Below are positions 19,531 through 27,702 of a stretch of DNA of 64,000 bases, piece by piece (position 1 is the first letter of the stretch; every line of letters starts with the position of its first letter). The notes under the pieces were generated by a model, which saw only the letters and a program-made list of their open reading frames with translations, was not told where the DNA came from and did not search any database. A program made the position numbers and the translations under genes. This DNA comes from Streptomyces cellulosae. Lineage in GTDB: Bacteria > Actinomycetota > Actinomycetes > Streptomycetales > Streptomycetaceae. The DNA lies in the NCBI GenBank assembly GCA_014655195.1, contig BNBH01000004.1, forward strand, positions 124,001 to 188,000. The letters are read 5' to 3'.

Positions 19531-19682
19531 GCCGGCGGTCATGGCGGGTTGGCGGGCCGGCGGTCATGGCGGGTTCGCATGCCGGCGTAATGGCGGGTTG
19601 GTGTGCGGGCGTCACGGCGGGTTCGCGGGTTGGCGTGCCGGCGTCACGGCGGGTTGGCGTGCCGGCGTTATGGCGGGTTGTC
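19531..19682. repeat. imperfect 24-bp tandem repeat, about six copies
   Basis: Six or so copies of a unit close to GTGCCGGCGTCATGGCGGGT plus four bases (TGGC or TCGC) run head to tail between the phosphoesterase stop and the Pr6Pr-type gene. One copy carries an extra 8 bases. The unit is conserved at GGCGGGTT and CCGGCG. It has no coding support. Confidence 0.8.
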
Positions 19683-19751
19683 TGACGGACGGATAACCCG
19701 ACCGGCCCACGCCACATCGCCGCACCCCGCCGGCCGTCCCACGCTGGGGGC

Positions 19752-20507
19752 ATGACCGCCCCGATACCCAGGGACCTCCCGGACATCCCCGCCCTCCCGC
19801 GGACGGCTCCGCAGGTACTCCCCTCCCCCGTCCCCGCCCGAGCCGTCATACCGCCGGTGCGCCGGCCGCTGACCGCGGTGTACCGGCTGGCCCTGGCCGT
19901 GCTGGCGACGGCGGCCGTGCTGATCGAGATCCTCCTCGGCAGCCCCACCCGGGTACTGAGCTACTTCGTGATCCAGAGCACGGCGCTGCTGGCGCTGGTG
20001 ACGTTCGCCTCGGCACGCCGGGCGTGGGCGGCACGGCACCCGCTGCCGGGCGCGGTGACGGGGGCGGCGCTGCTGTATGTGGTCGTAGGGGCTTTGGTCC
20101 ACCACATAGCCCTCGCGGACGCGGCGCCGGCGTACGCCATGACGGCGGGGTCGAGCGGGGGCGGCGCCGCGTGGCTCGAGCCGGTCGCGGGCCACCTGCT
20201 GCACACGGCGCTGCCGGTGGCCGCGCTGCTGGACTGGCTGGTCCTGACACCACCGGCCCGCATGCACCTGCGCCAGGCCACGACGTGGCTGCTGTACCCG
20301 CTGGCGTACCTGGCCTTCACCCTCGCCCGAGGCGAACTGCTCCCCGGCTCCGCCGGCCGCTACCTCTACCCGTTCCTGGACGTCGCCCGCCACGGCTACC
20401 GCGGCGTGCTGGCCAACGCGCTCCTCGCGGGGCTCGCGATCTACGCCGTGGCGGTCCTCCTGGTGGCCCTGGACCACACCCGCCCGAAAACCAGATTTCG
20501 TCTCTAG
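19752..20507 (+). CDS. Pr6Pr-like six-helix membrane protein
   Basis: The 251-residue protein has about six hydrophobic helices with the first at about residues 38-60, preceded by a Pro-rich 35-residue N-terminus. Conserved-looking stretches are VVGALVHHIAL, HLLHTALPVAALLDWLV and YPFLDVARHGY. It fits the Pr6Pr family of unknown membrane proteins. The ATG at 19752 follows GGGGGC. The stop lies 48 bp before tRNA-Pro, so tRNA promoter elements must overlap its 3' end. Confidence 0.75.
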   Translation: MTAPIPRDLPDIPALPRTAPQVLPSPVPARAVIPPVRRPLTAVYRLALAVLATAAVLIEILLGSPTRVLSYFVIQSTALLALVTFASARRAWAARHPLPGAVTGAALLYVVVGALVHHIALADAAPAYAMTAGSSGGGAAWLEPVAGHLLHTALPVAALLDWLVLTPPARMHLRQATTWLLYPLAYLAFTLARGELLPGSAGRYLYPFLDVARHGYRGVLANALLAGLAIYAVAVLLVALDHTRPKTRFRL

Positions 20508-20555
20508 CCACCGGTGGGCTAAAGTAAACGTCGTCGCCGCGACAGCGAGCGACAC

Positions 20556-20629
20556 CGGGGTGTGGCGCAGCTTGGCAGCGCGCTTCGTTCGGGACGAAGA
20601 GGTCGTGGGTTCAAATCCCGCCACCCCGA
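20556..20629 (+). tRNA. tRNA-Pro (anticodon CGG)
   Basis: The acceptor stem CGGGGTG pairs with CACCCCG at 20622-20628, with A as discriminator. The anticodon arm CTTCG-TTCGGGA-CGAAG has CGG at 20590-20592, reading CCG. The T arm GTGGG-TTCAAAT-CCCGC is standard, and CCA is not encoded. The region from the anticodon loop onwards is duplicated at 34751-34793 as an integration site. A possible -10 (TAAAGT, 20520-20525) lies upstream. Confidence 0.96.
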
Positions 20630-20630
20630 C
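20588..20630 (+). repeat. attL-like site: 3' part of tRNA-Pro
   Basis: This 43-bp block runs from the anticodon loop through the tRNA 3' end plus one base. It is identical to 34751-34793. The identity breaks exactly at the 5' side of the anticodon loop, a usual crossover position for tyrosine recombinases. The two copies bound a 14.16-kb island. Confidence 0.9.
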
Positions 20631-20644
20631 GGTGAAGTACCAGG

Positions 20645-20681
20645 TCAGGGGCCTGATCCGCTCAGCGGGTCGGGCCCCTGA
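20645..20681 (+). terminator. terminator after tRNA-Pro
   Basis: An 18-bp stem, perfect apart from G-T wobbles, is nested on TCAGGGGCC/GGCCCCTGA-type arms. The same hairpin, with two changes, follows the right-hand att copy at 34809-34845. Confidence 0.85.
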
Positions 20682-20701
20682 GTGGTTCCGGGGGTCATTT
20701 T

Positions 20702-20739
20702 GGGAGCCGTTTGGGAGCCGAGTTCGGGATCCGGCTCCC
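20702..20739. promoter_or_regulatory. paired GGGAGCC motifs inside attL
   Basis: GGGAGCC occurs at 20702-20708 and 20713-20719, 11 bp (one helical turn) apart, with an inverted GGCTCCC at 20733-20739. The same 11-bp-spaced pair lies just inside attR. The arrangement resembles integrase arm sites, an inference. Confidence 0.45.
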
Positions 20740-20811
20740 AAGGCCGCTCTGCGAGATCACGTATTCGGTGCACGGTCGCTCTCGCTGGTCGGCAGACGGT
20801 CAGCCCTCGTC

Positions 20812-21247
20812 CTAGGGGCCCTGAGTGGGCGGTGACACGGCGTAATCGTGGCCGCTACCAGCCCAGCGCCCAATGACTAGCCACAGCTCGTAATGCAGGA
20901 GCCATTCGAGGCCCACGGCAGGATCGTGTGCGAGAGGAGCATGTCCTCCCACTCCCCTGGCAGGTGCAGGCATAGGTCACCATCGGGATAGACATGCGGC
21001 AGGGCCGTGGTGCGCGGATGCAGGGTCAGGGGCGGTCGGTGACCGTTACGCGCGGTCGGTGCCGGTGCCGGTGCCGGTGCCGGTAGGTGATCCGTACCGT
21101 GTAGCGCCTGCTGGCGGGGGTGGGTTGCAGGGGGACCGTGCAGACGAGCTCGCCGCCACGCACGGTCCCCTGCGCCTCGGGGAGAACGGCCTTGATCGAG
21201 GCCAGCTGTCGACCGAGGTTAATCGCGCGGGAAGGAATGCTGGCCAT
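20812..21247 (-). pseudogene. E2-like (CBASS-type) gene with two frameshifts
   Basis: Joined across frames the product reads MASIPSRAINLGRQLASIK, then an ubiquitin-conjugating-like core with PHVYPDGDLCLHLPGEWE, then ILPWA and EWLLHYELWLVIGRWAGSGH before a TAG at 20812. This matches the short E2-like proteins encoded beside CD-NTases in type II CBASS loci, from memory. Single-base losses are needed near 21033 and near 20907 to restore one frame. A GGTGCC hexamer repeats four times at 21058-21081 and expands a His-Arg run. The start overlaps the CD-NTase fragment by 29 bp. The family call is moderately sure, the breaks are clear. Confidence 0.6.
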
Positions 21248-21734
21248 AGAAGGTGTTCTTCGGCTTGCGGGGGCCGGTCGCGGTCGAGGAGAGCAGCCCC
21301 GTGGTGCCCATCCGGTTGTCGGTGGCTGCACCCATGCGGGCGGCATAGCGTTCGTAGGAGCGGCGGACCGGGTCGGGGTCGAAGGACTTGGCGAGACGTT
21401 CGAAGACAGCGTCCAAGCCTTTGGCCTCCATGCCGGCAAGTTCGGTCACGGTCGTGTTGATCTCGTTGAACCAGGCGCAGAAAGCTTCTCGCCGCTCGGG
21501 GTACTCGTTCCACTTGTCGGTGAAGTTCTCTTCTTCATGTGCTGGGTTGGGCACCCACCACTGGCCATCGCGCTTCTCGATGAAGCCCGTCATGTTGTCC
21601 AGCACGCTACGGACGGCGGTGAACAGGTCCTCCTCACCTCCGTAGGCGTGTCCGGCGAGCGTGGTGATGAGGATGGACGGGGGGCGGTTGTCAAGGTCCT
21701 TCGCGAACATGATCATGCAGCGCCATTTGAGTAT
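21219..21734 (-). pseudogene. CD-NTase (CBASS nucleotidyltransferase) C-terminal fragment
   Basis: The frame from a TAG near 21735 to the stop encodes about 171 residues beginning ILKWRCMIMFAKD. They include PPSILITTLAGHAY, WVPNPAHEEENFTDKWNEYP and the tail KNTFYGQHSF, the pattern of the C-terminal half of oligonucleotide cyclases in CBASS anti-phage systems. The N-terminal catalytic half (the GS and DxD motifs) is absent upstream, so no second messenger can be made. An internal ATG at 21716 would allow a 165-residue product. It precedes the broken E2-like gene, the usual order of short type II CBASS. Confidence 0.6.
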
Positions 21735-22141
21735 CTACACGACGTGCTGCAGTGGACTGCGGACTGGCCAGGTGGGGACGTCCGCGACATTGGCGTGCCG
21801 CTTCTCCAGAAGGGGCCAACGCGGCTCGCTGAGCTCTAGGCGAGAGCATCATGTCCACTGGATATGCGGCCACTGAAGTACTCCCCGGCGCGCTCGCAGA
21901 ATGCCATCGAGGCGATCGGTGTCGGCGGCGCCGTCCCGGCCGCCACCGGCTTGTAGATGAACAGCATGGCGCTGATGGTGACGGCCACCCCCCTGGTGGC
22001 GGCAGGAGTGGCCCTGTTCAAGCTGGCCCCACGCCCGCGCCGCCGCCAGCCACGCGCGGTTGCCCCGGATCCGCCTCTCCCGTGAGGCAGATCCAGCCTC
22101 CCCTTCCCAACTCCCTTATTAATTCTGTAAGCTACTTAGTT
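21735..22141. other. junction region without an intact gene
   Basis: Homology to the nucleotidyltransferase stops abruptly at about 21735, which marks a deletion or insertion junction. A 30-codon and a 42-codon frame separated by an in-frame TAG (about 21866-22083, the second with a hydrophobic stretch) may be decay products or chance. The last 40 bp are strikingly AT-rich (TTATTAATTCTGTAAGC), a likely promoter for the next gene. Confidence 0.45.
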
Positions 22142-22480
22142 ATGGACTTCACAATTATCAAGCACGCGGTCGAGGTCGACCACGGCATCAAGCGCCTGTC
22201 CATGCACTTCATCAAGAAGCACGCTGCGCCGGAACGAGCCCGACTCAGCTCCGAGTTGTGCGCACAGATCAGCGAAGAGTTCGAAAAGATCGGGCTCACC
22301 ACCCTGCCGCGGACGTTGCCGACATCCGAGAACGAGTTCGTTTGGGTCATCCAGCGCGACAGTGTCCTCGGCGAAGTTGCCGCCGTCGCCGCCGCCTTGG
22401 CACATCTGGACAAGCTCGGGATGAGCCCCCTTCCCCAGGTGTTCGACAACTACCCACGAGCTAAGAGCAACTTGAGCTGA
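22142..22480 (+). CDS. unrecognised 112-residue protein
   Basis: The product begins MDFTIIKHAVEVDHGIKRLS and is mostly alpha-helical in character. It has a mixed-charge middle (HFIKKHAAPERARLSSEL) and ends QVFDNYPRAKSNLS. No motif is recognised. The ATG at 22142 sits directly after an AT-rich stretch and lacks a good ribosome site, so a near-leaderless message is possible. GC is lower than in the core. It is the first of three rightward genes in the left part of the island. Confidence 0.6.
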   Translation: MDFTIIKHAVEVDHGIKRLSMHFIKKHAAPERARLSSELCAQISEEFEKIGLTTLPRTLPTSENEFVWVIQRDSVLGEVAAVAAALAHLDKLGMSPLPQVFDNYPRAKSNLS

Positions 22481-22684
22481 AGTGACGTAGAAGCGGCACG
22501 TCTGACTCCTGCATGTCGCGTACATCAACGGACGTATCTACCGCGCCAGGACGGATCGGGGGATAAAAAGCGACTGCGCGAGCCACAGTTCGTCCGTACG
22601 GTGGTACCAACGAGCGCAACCAGTCACGCTGGTGGTGCTTCGTCACCTACGCCCCTTCGGTAACGGCACTGTCAGGAGTTACGG

Positions 22685-23365
22685 ATGAGCAACGCTGAAG
22701 AGATACCCATCCCGTGTGAGGAACCCGTCTTCATCATCGGTACCTCCGGACGGCTGCCGCTTCGGACCATATGCGCGCTTGAACTGACAGGTGAGGAGAT
22801 CCCGAAGTACCGGCACAGGTGGGATGCTCTCCTCAATGACCGTCTGCGCATCCCTACGACAGGGCCCTTACCACACCCGAGCGGACTCGTCAAGGGGGAA
22901 TATGACGCCCGCTTGCGGGTCGTCAACCCTAAGGCTGCACGGGCGTTGGGTCATCAGTACGCCAGACAATTCACCGAGGCACTGTTCGAGTTCCCCAAAC
23001 TGCTCATCGCCCACATGCCCAAGCGGCACTCCCGACAGGCAGAGCGGGACGTGCTCGACTGGTTGTGCACTCGGCTCACGGGACGATCTTCGGGACTCGC
23101 CCTCATCCATACCAGCCGCGGGATTATCTGGTACCGCCTCACGGCGGACGGTCCGGATCTTGAACCCCTGCCCCCGGAGTCATCGGCCTTGAGGGCTCTT
23201 CCCTGCCCTGCGACCGAGATCGAACTGTTCCTGACACCCGCAAAGCTCGGGGCTTACGCCGCTTACCAACACCGGTGTTACCCGAATATGAGCTGCAGGC
23301 CGACCTGGCTCCCGCCGGAGTTGCCTTGGGCAGAAGAGAACACTTTGGGACAAACCTTGACATAA
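22685..23365 (+). CDS. unrecognised 226-residue protein
   Basis: This soluble-looking protein begins MSNAEEIPIPCEEPVFIIGT and contains RQAERDVLDWLCTRLTGRSS and GLALIHTSRGIIWYRLTADG; the latter looks like the beta strands of an alpha/beta domain. Nothing identifies a family. The ATG at 22685 has CAGGAGTTACGG upstream, a good ribosome site. A GC-rich hairpin follows the stop before the large downstream gene. The two genes may form one cargo module. Confidence 0.7.
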   Translation: MSNAEEIPIPCEEPVFIIGTSGRLPLRTICALELTGEEIPKYRHRWDALLNDRLRIPTTGPLPHPSGLVKGEYDARLRVVNPKAARALGHQYARQFTEALFEFPKLLIAHMPKRHSRQAERDVLDWLCTRLTGRSSGLALIHTSRGIIWYRLTADGPDLEPLPPESSALRALPCPATEIELFLTPAKLGAYAAYQHRCYPNMSCRPTWLPPELPWAEENTLGQTLT

Positions 23366-23372
23366 CGGCCCA

Positions 23373-23399
23373 GGCGGCGAGTTCGTGGGACTCGCCGCC
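23373..23399 (+). terminator. intergenic hairpin
   Basis: A perfect 10-bp stem (GGCGGCGAGT/ACTCGCCGCC) with a 7-base loop lies between the 226-residue gene and the large gene. It could limit read-through or act as an attenuator. Confidence 0.6.
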
Positions 23400-23451
23400 C
23401 TTCGTGATGACCGCCGCAGACCACTTCGAACCACGTTGGAGATCCGTACCC

Positions 23452-25836
23452 ATGACCACCAGCAAACCCACCGCCCTTTCCATCGACGTCTCCTGGGGGA
23501 CGGACACGATCCGGGTAACCAACATCTCGCCCCATCTCCCGGCCGACTCGACGGACAGCCACGTCGCAGCGGTGACCGCGGCGGGCCAGGCCAATCCGAG
23601 CACCTGGCTGCCGGACGCCTCGTGGGGCGCCATAGCGCGTGCAACAACTCGGCCCGATGCGCTGACAGCTCAGCTTCGTCCGACGCCGGATGAGCCCTCT
23701 GGCCTCCTGATGGTCGAAAACGTCGAGGGGGCAACGCTGTGGTCGGTCGTCACCCGTGTCCTGCTGAGCGAGCTGTTCCCCGGTCCCCAACCTCGTACCG
23801 GCATGGAGGTCTCGGAGGTACCCGACCCGCAGGTGCACGGGATCACCCGTGAAGGCCGTCCCAGTGCGATCGTGCAGTACCGCTACGAGAACCTCGTCCA
23901 CCTGCGGAACCACGTGTGGCAGACCATCCACGCGACGCTGTCGCTCAACAGCTACGCGACCTCCATCCTCACGCGCTCCGTCACCCGCAACCTGATCACC
24001 CACCCTGTCGAGATCGCCTTCGAGGACGGTACGGAGCCGATCCACGTTCTCGTCGTCCGTGATGGGATCACCCGGCTCGCCAGCGCTTGGGCGGTACTGG
24101 CCGGGCACGGCGCCGACCCCGCCGAGGTGGCCACCTTGGCCACTGACGCACTGCTTGGCAACGCTTCTACGGCAGGGGCGGCCGCAGGACCCGGTCTCGG
24201 GCAGCGGCTGGCCGCCAGCCGGGCGCAGTGGCGCCAGGTACGGCGGCAGGAATTCGATGGCGAGATGAAGGGGGCGACGCCCGGACTCCGGGCCGCTCAG
24301 ATCGCCCAGTCCTACGTCGTTCCGGCACAGATCGCCGTCGGAGTCGAGGGACACGACGGCCGGGTGCTGTCGCCCGAGGACATCTTCGACGACGCCATCC
24401 GTTCCGTGCTGGCCTCGGTGCACGTCGAGTTCAAGCAGTGGGACGCGGCGGCCCAGAACGTCGAGGTCATCACCCGGGCCCTGAAGCGGATCATCCAGCA
24501 GGGAGACCCACGCTGGAATACAGCCGACCTCCAGGCTGTGTACGGCCTTGCCGTCGGCCGCATCCCCGTGACCGAGCTTCCGCAGGTCTTCGGAGGCGAA
24601 CCGGCCCCTCCCGGGACCGCCCTGTGGCGTGCCGTCTACCTGGTCAGCGCCCTGACCCAGCCGGACCTCCTTGAACTACTCAAGGACCAGGCCAAGGCCA
24701 TCAAGGGCGGCCAGCGCATGAGCATGAAGGGGTTCGGCGAGTTGCTCGGACCGATCATCGACCTGCCCTGGCGCGCGAAGAAGAAGCTGGTCACCAAGCA
24801 GGCACGCAACGCGTGGAACAACGGCGGTGTGCTGTCGGCCGACGTCACCCAGGGCTGGACTCCGGTCCCCACCGAGGACTTCACCACACTGATCGAACCG
24901 GCGATGAACGGCGACGACGACGCTCGCCGCACCCTGGCGGTGGCCGGCGGCGTCGCGCTGATCGCCGACAAGCTCCTGACCAGGAACGTCGGCTCGTCGC
25001 TGGGGGCCAGAAAGGAGAAGGGCGGAGTTCCCTTCCGTTCGGACGTGAACAAGGTCATCGAGGGGCTCTCCAAGCCGACGAACGAACTCGGCCTGTGGAC
25101 CCTCGCGCTGGCCGCCAACACCTTCCGCAGCAACGACCTGCCGCAGAACTCCGTGCCCAAGCAGAGCCTCACAGGCAAGGAGTCGACCGAATCCGACGAG
25201 CCGCCGTACATCTACTTCAAGGTCGACCTCGACGCGGAGGACCACATCGCCGTCGACGCCGACGGCGTGCCGGTGCCGTTGTACGAGTGGGACGTCGTCG
25301 CCGCCTCGGACCCGGATCGCATGGCAAAGGTTGCGCCGTCGACGGTCGTCATCCCGCCTCCGGCTCCGCCCGCGCCAAGCGAGGGAACCACATCGAACGA
25401 CGAGACGGAGCCGACGCAGAGCGAGACCCCCGCTGACGAATCCGGCGAGACGTCCGACGCTGCGGGCTCCGGGACGCCACTGTTCCAGTTCGGGACCGTC
25501 GGCGCAGGCGTCGGGACCGTGGACGGAGCGTCCTTCCCCGGGCCCCGGGACGAGGACGTTCCGGTTCCGCCCAGCCAGCGCGCCGCCGCGCACCGCAAGG
25601 CCCTCCACCTCGGGGTGCAGGGCGCCCGAGACGCCCTCGACCATCTGCACGCACTGGAGCCGGAAGTCGGGGACCACACTCCGATTGTCCCGGTGGACCA
25701 ACTGGACGACCTGCACAAACTGCTGGTCGGCATCCTGACCGACGTGGAGAACCTGCGGCGCAGGACCGTGGAGAACCATGCGCCAGAGGAGGACAATCCG
25801 GAATCCGAGGAGTCCCAGGAGACGGTCCTGGACTGA
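23452..25836 (+). CDS. large unrecognised protein, 794 residues
   Basis: No family is recognised with confidence. The N-terminal third contains IAFEDGTEPIHVLVVRDGIT followed by RLASAWAVLAG, loosely like the DG-x-R-L-A segment of ParB/Srx or DGQHR folds. The middle is helical with KRIIQQGDPRW and basic patches (RAKKKLVTKQARNAW). The last 200 or so residues hold a Pro/Ser/Thr/Glu-rich disordered linker and a helical, acidic end. The ATG at 23452 has GGAGATCCGTACCC upstream; the frame is open further up, but that overlaps the previous gene. The stop lies just before the central att-like scar. Confidence 0.75.
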   Translation: MTTSKPTALSIDVSWGTDTIRVTNISPHLPADSTDSHVAAVTAAGQANPSTWLPDASWGAIARATTRPDALTAQLRPTPDEPSGLLMVENVEGATLWSVVTRVLLSELFPGPQPRTGMEVSEVPDPQVHGITREGRPSAIVQYRYENLVHLRNHVWQTIHATLSLNSYATSILTRSVTRNLITHPVEIAFEDGTEPIHVLVVRDGITRLASAWAVLAGHGADPAEVATLATDALLGNASTAGAAAGPGLGQRLAASRAQWRQVRRQEFDGEMKGATPGLRAAQIAQSYVVPAQIAVGVEGHDGRVLSPEDIFDDAIRSVLASVHVEFKQWDAAAQNVEVITRALKRIIQQGDPRWNTADLQAVYGLAVGRIPVTELPQVFGGEPAPPGTALWRAVYLVSALTQPDLLELLKDQAKAIKGGQRMSMKGFGELLGPIIDLPWRAKKKLVTKQARNAWNNGGVLSADVTQGWTPVPTEDFTTLIEPAMNGDDDARRTLAVAGGVALIADKLLTRNVGSSLGARKEKGGVPFRSDVNKVIEGLSKPTNELGLWTLALAANTFRSNDLPQNSVPKQSLTGKESTESDEPPYIYFKVDLDAEDHIAVDADGVPVPLYEWDVVAASDPDRMAKVAPSTVVIPPPAPPAPSEGTTSNDETEPTQSETPADESGETSDAAGSGTPLFQFGTVGAGVGTVDGASFPGPRDEDVPVPPSQRAAAHRKALHLGVQGARDALDHLHALEPEVGDHTPIVPVDQLDDLHKLLVGILTDVENLRRRTVENHAPEEDNPESEESQETVLD

Positions 25837-25840
25837 CCGG

Positions 25841-25890
25841 TAAGAGAGTTGTGGGCTCAAATCCCACTACTCCCCCAGTGAAACACCAGG
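25841..25890 (+). repeat. central att-like scar: diverged tRNA 3' end
   Basis: GTGGG-CTCAAAT-CCCAC at 25851-25867 is a perfect T arm, flanked 5' by GGTAAGAGAGTT and 3' by an acceptor-like TACTCCCCC. The following GTGAAACACCAGGTCAGG matches GTGAAGTACCAGGTCAGG after attL closely. No full tRNA is present. The segment parallels attL and attR, so it probably marks a third, diverged integration boundary. Confidence 0.6.
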
Positions 25891-25926
25891 TCAGGACCAG
25901 TGCTGAGAGATCAGAACTGGTCCTGA
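25891..25926 (+). terminator. hairpin after the central att-like scar
   Basis: An 11-bp perfect stem (TCAGGACCAGT/ACTGGTCCTGA) with a 14-base loop occupies the same position relative to the tRNA-like segment as the terminators after attL and attR. It also serves as terminator of the 794-residue gene. Confidence 0.75.
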
Positions 25927-26028
25927 CTAGCTGTAACCCCCGTTTTGGGTGCCACGAGTGGCGTTCCGTCTCCGAACGCGCTGTGTGCCGCGCGCCTCGG
26001 AAGAGTCACCCCTACGGCTTGTGCCGAG

Positions 26029-27702
26029 GTGACCACAGACGGTACGACGATCGCCATGCACCCTTGGTCTCCGTTAAACGACCGGCAGCTGGCGCTCCTC
26101 ACCCGCATCGGGAACGGATTCGCCCCCGTCACCTCAGACAACCCCGAACTCGCCATTACAGCCCGCGCGCTCAAGGGGCGGGGTTTGATTACCATGCCCA
26201 AGCAGGGTGGGAAGTGGCAGGCCGAGATCACCGCCGCTGGGCGCTTCTACCTGGAGCACGGCCATCACCCGGACCGGCCGGAGCCGGCTCAGTGCAAGCA
26301 GCGGTCGGCGGGTCCGGAGCAACGGACACGAGTGGCTCCTCCAGCGCAGAAGCAAGCCGCAGCCTCGTCCGCGACGAAGCCGGCGCCGCAGCGCGCCACG
26401 AAGCCCCCACGGCCGTCGCCGGCGGAAGTCGGGGCCGCTTTGATCGCGGAGGTGCAGCAGGCTGGGCGGTTCCTCCGGGTCCCGAACCCCAGTGAAGAGG
26501 AGCGGGCCCGCTACCGCAGGGCATTCGACGCAGCACGGCAGTGTGCGCCCGAGGGGTACCACCTGAAGTACAGCGGCCGGGCGAAGGGAGACTTCTTCCT
26601 CGGTCTGCTCAGGGTGACCGGCGAGGACGACACCGAGTGGAACCGGATCCGGCTGGCGCGCAGCCGTGTGATCACCGATGTCGAGGACGTGCTCGCCGCA
26701 GTCACCGCGGACCACAGCGCTTTCGAGATCTCGGAGGAGGTCCTCCCACGGGTGCTCTCCCTGCTCCGGCTCCTCGCTGAGCAAGCTCTCTCACGGCACG
26801 GCGAGATCGCGGTGTCCAAGAAGCGCAAGCAGCCGAGGCCGCTACTCACCGTCCACGGCAGGACGTATGAGGTCAGCTTCCGCGAGCGGCAGAAGCAGGT
26901 CCGGTACGTGCCCAAGCAGCCTGGCCGCCGTACATACGACTGGCAGCGGGTCACGCCGGCACACAGGTTCGAGCCGTCCGGCGAGCTGGAGCTGGTGGTT
27001 GGCCAGCACTCGGGCTACGGCTACGGCCATAGCTACGGCTGGAAGAAGGAATGGGCCGACACCCCCAAGAAGCCGTTGGAGGAGCAGATCGCTTCCGTCT
27101 TCCGGGCATTGAAGGCACGCGCGGAGGAACAGGAACAAGCTCGGCTGAAGTACGAGGCCGAGCAGCAGCGCCTGAGAGAGGAGCGCGAGCGACAGGAGGC
27201 CGAGCGCCGGCGTCTGGAAGCGGAGCAGGAGGAACGGACGCGACAGGAGTGGGAGGCCGCCGTCAGCGTCGCTTCGATCAAGGCAGTCCACGCGGTCCGG
27301 ACCGAGCACTTCGGCACGGCCTTGGAGCAATGGCGGGCCGCGGGGGAGATCCGGACGTTCTGCGCTGCTCTGGATGAAGCCGCCGACGCCTCGGACAACG
27401 CCCTCGAAGCGGAGAGGCTGCGGGAGTGGTCGGCGTGGGGGGAGGCGGAGGCGGACCGGCTCGACCCCACCATGAACGGCAAGGGCCTGGCTTCTCTCAA
27501 CTTCCACGCAGAGCCGACGGGAGATCAGCTACGCCCCTTTCTCGATGGCTGGCACCCACACCGGCCGGAGAAGGAGCAACCTGCGACACCGCCTGCGCCA
27601 CCCAAGCCGACCCCAGAACTGCGGCACGGCTTCATCGACGCACGTCAGGATCAAGGCTGGCGATATGGACGCCAAGGTCGCGCTCAATGGTGGAGGCGAT
27701 GA
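26029..27702 (+). CDS. unrecognised protein with winged-helix-like N-terminus and coiled coil
   Basis: The product is about 557 residues. Its N-terminal 75 residues (WSPLNDRQLALLTRIGNG, then ITARALKGRGLITMPKQGGK) look like a winged helix. An Ala/Pro/Lys linker follows, then a compact domain (about residues 130-330) with RTYDWQRVTPAHRFEP. After that comes a charged coiled coil of Glu/Arg/Gln repeats (about 365-420) and a Trp-rich tail. Function is unknown. The GTG at 26029 is tentative; an ATG at 26056 is the alternative and neither has a good ribosome site. Its 3' end overlaps the convergent gene by 71 bp. Confidence 0.7.
   Translation: MTTDGTTIAMHPWSPLNDRQLALLTRIGNGFAPVTSDNPELAITARALKGRGLITMPKQGGKWQAEITAAGRFYLEHGHHPDRPEPAQCKQRSAGPEQRTRVAPPAQKQAAASSATKPAPQRATKPPRPSPAEVGAALIAEVQQAGRFLRVPNPSEEERARYRRAFDAARQCAPEGYHLKYSGRAKGDFFLGLLRVTGEDDTEWNRIRLARSRVITDVEDVLAAVTADHSAFEISEEVLPRVLSLLRLLAEQALSRHGEIAVSKKRKQPRPLLTVHGRTYEVSFRERQKQVRYVPKQPGRRTYDWQRVTPAHRFEPSGELELVVGQHSGYGYGHSYGWKKEWADTPKKPLEEQIASVFRALKARAEEQEQARLKYEAEQQRLREERERQEAERRRLEAEQEERTRQEWEAAVSVASIKAVHAVRTEHFGTALEQWRAAGEIRTFCAALDEAADASDNALEAERLREWSAWGEAEADRLDPTMNGKGLASLNFHAEPTGDQLRPFLDGWHPHRPEKEQPATPPAPPKPTPELRHGFIDARQDQGWRYGRQGRAQWWRR

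Noticed and set aside
21058..21081. GGTGCC hexamer run considered as a CRISPR-like or regulatory repeat
   Set aside because: It is a simple coding microsatellite of four copies without spacers inside the E2-like pseudogene.
21866..22083. Two short frames separated by an in-frame TAG read as a selenoprotein or read-through gene
   Set aside because: There is no homology or ribosome site and nothing to distinguish it from chance open frames near a deletion junction.
21851..22141. N-terminal extension of the 112-residue gene to 21851
   Set aside because: The extension is Arg/Gly/Pro-rich composition artefact, while the MDFTIIK start follows a promoter-like AT-rich stretch.
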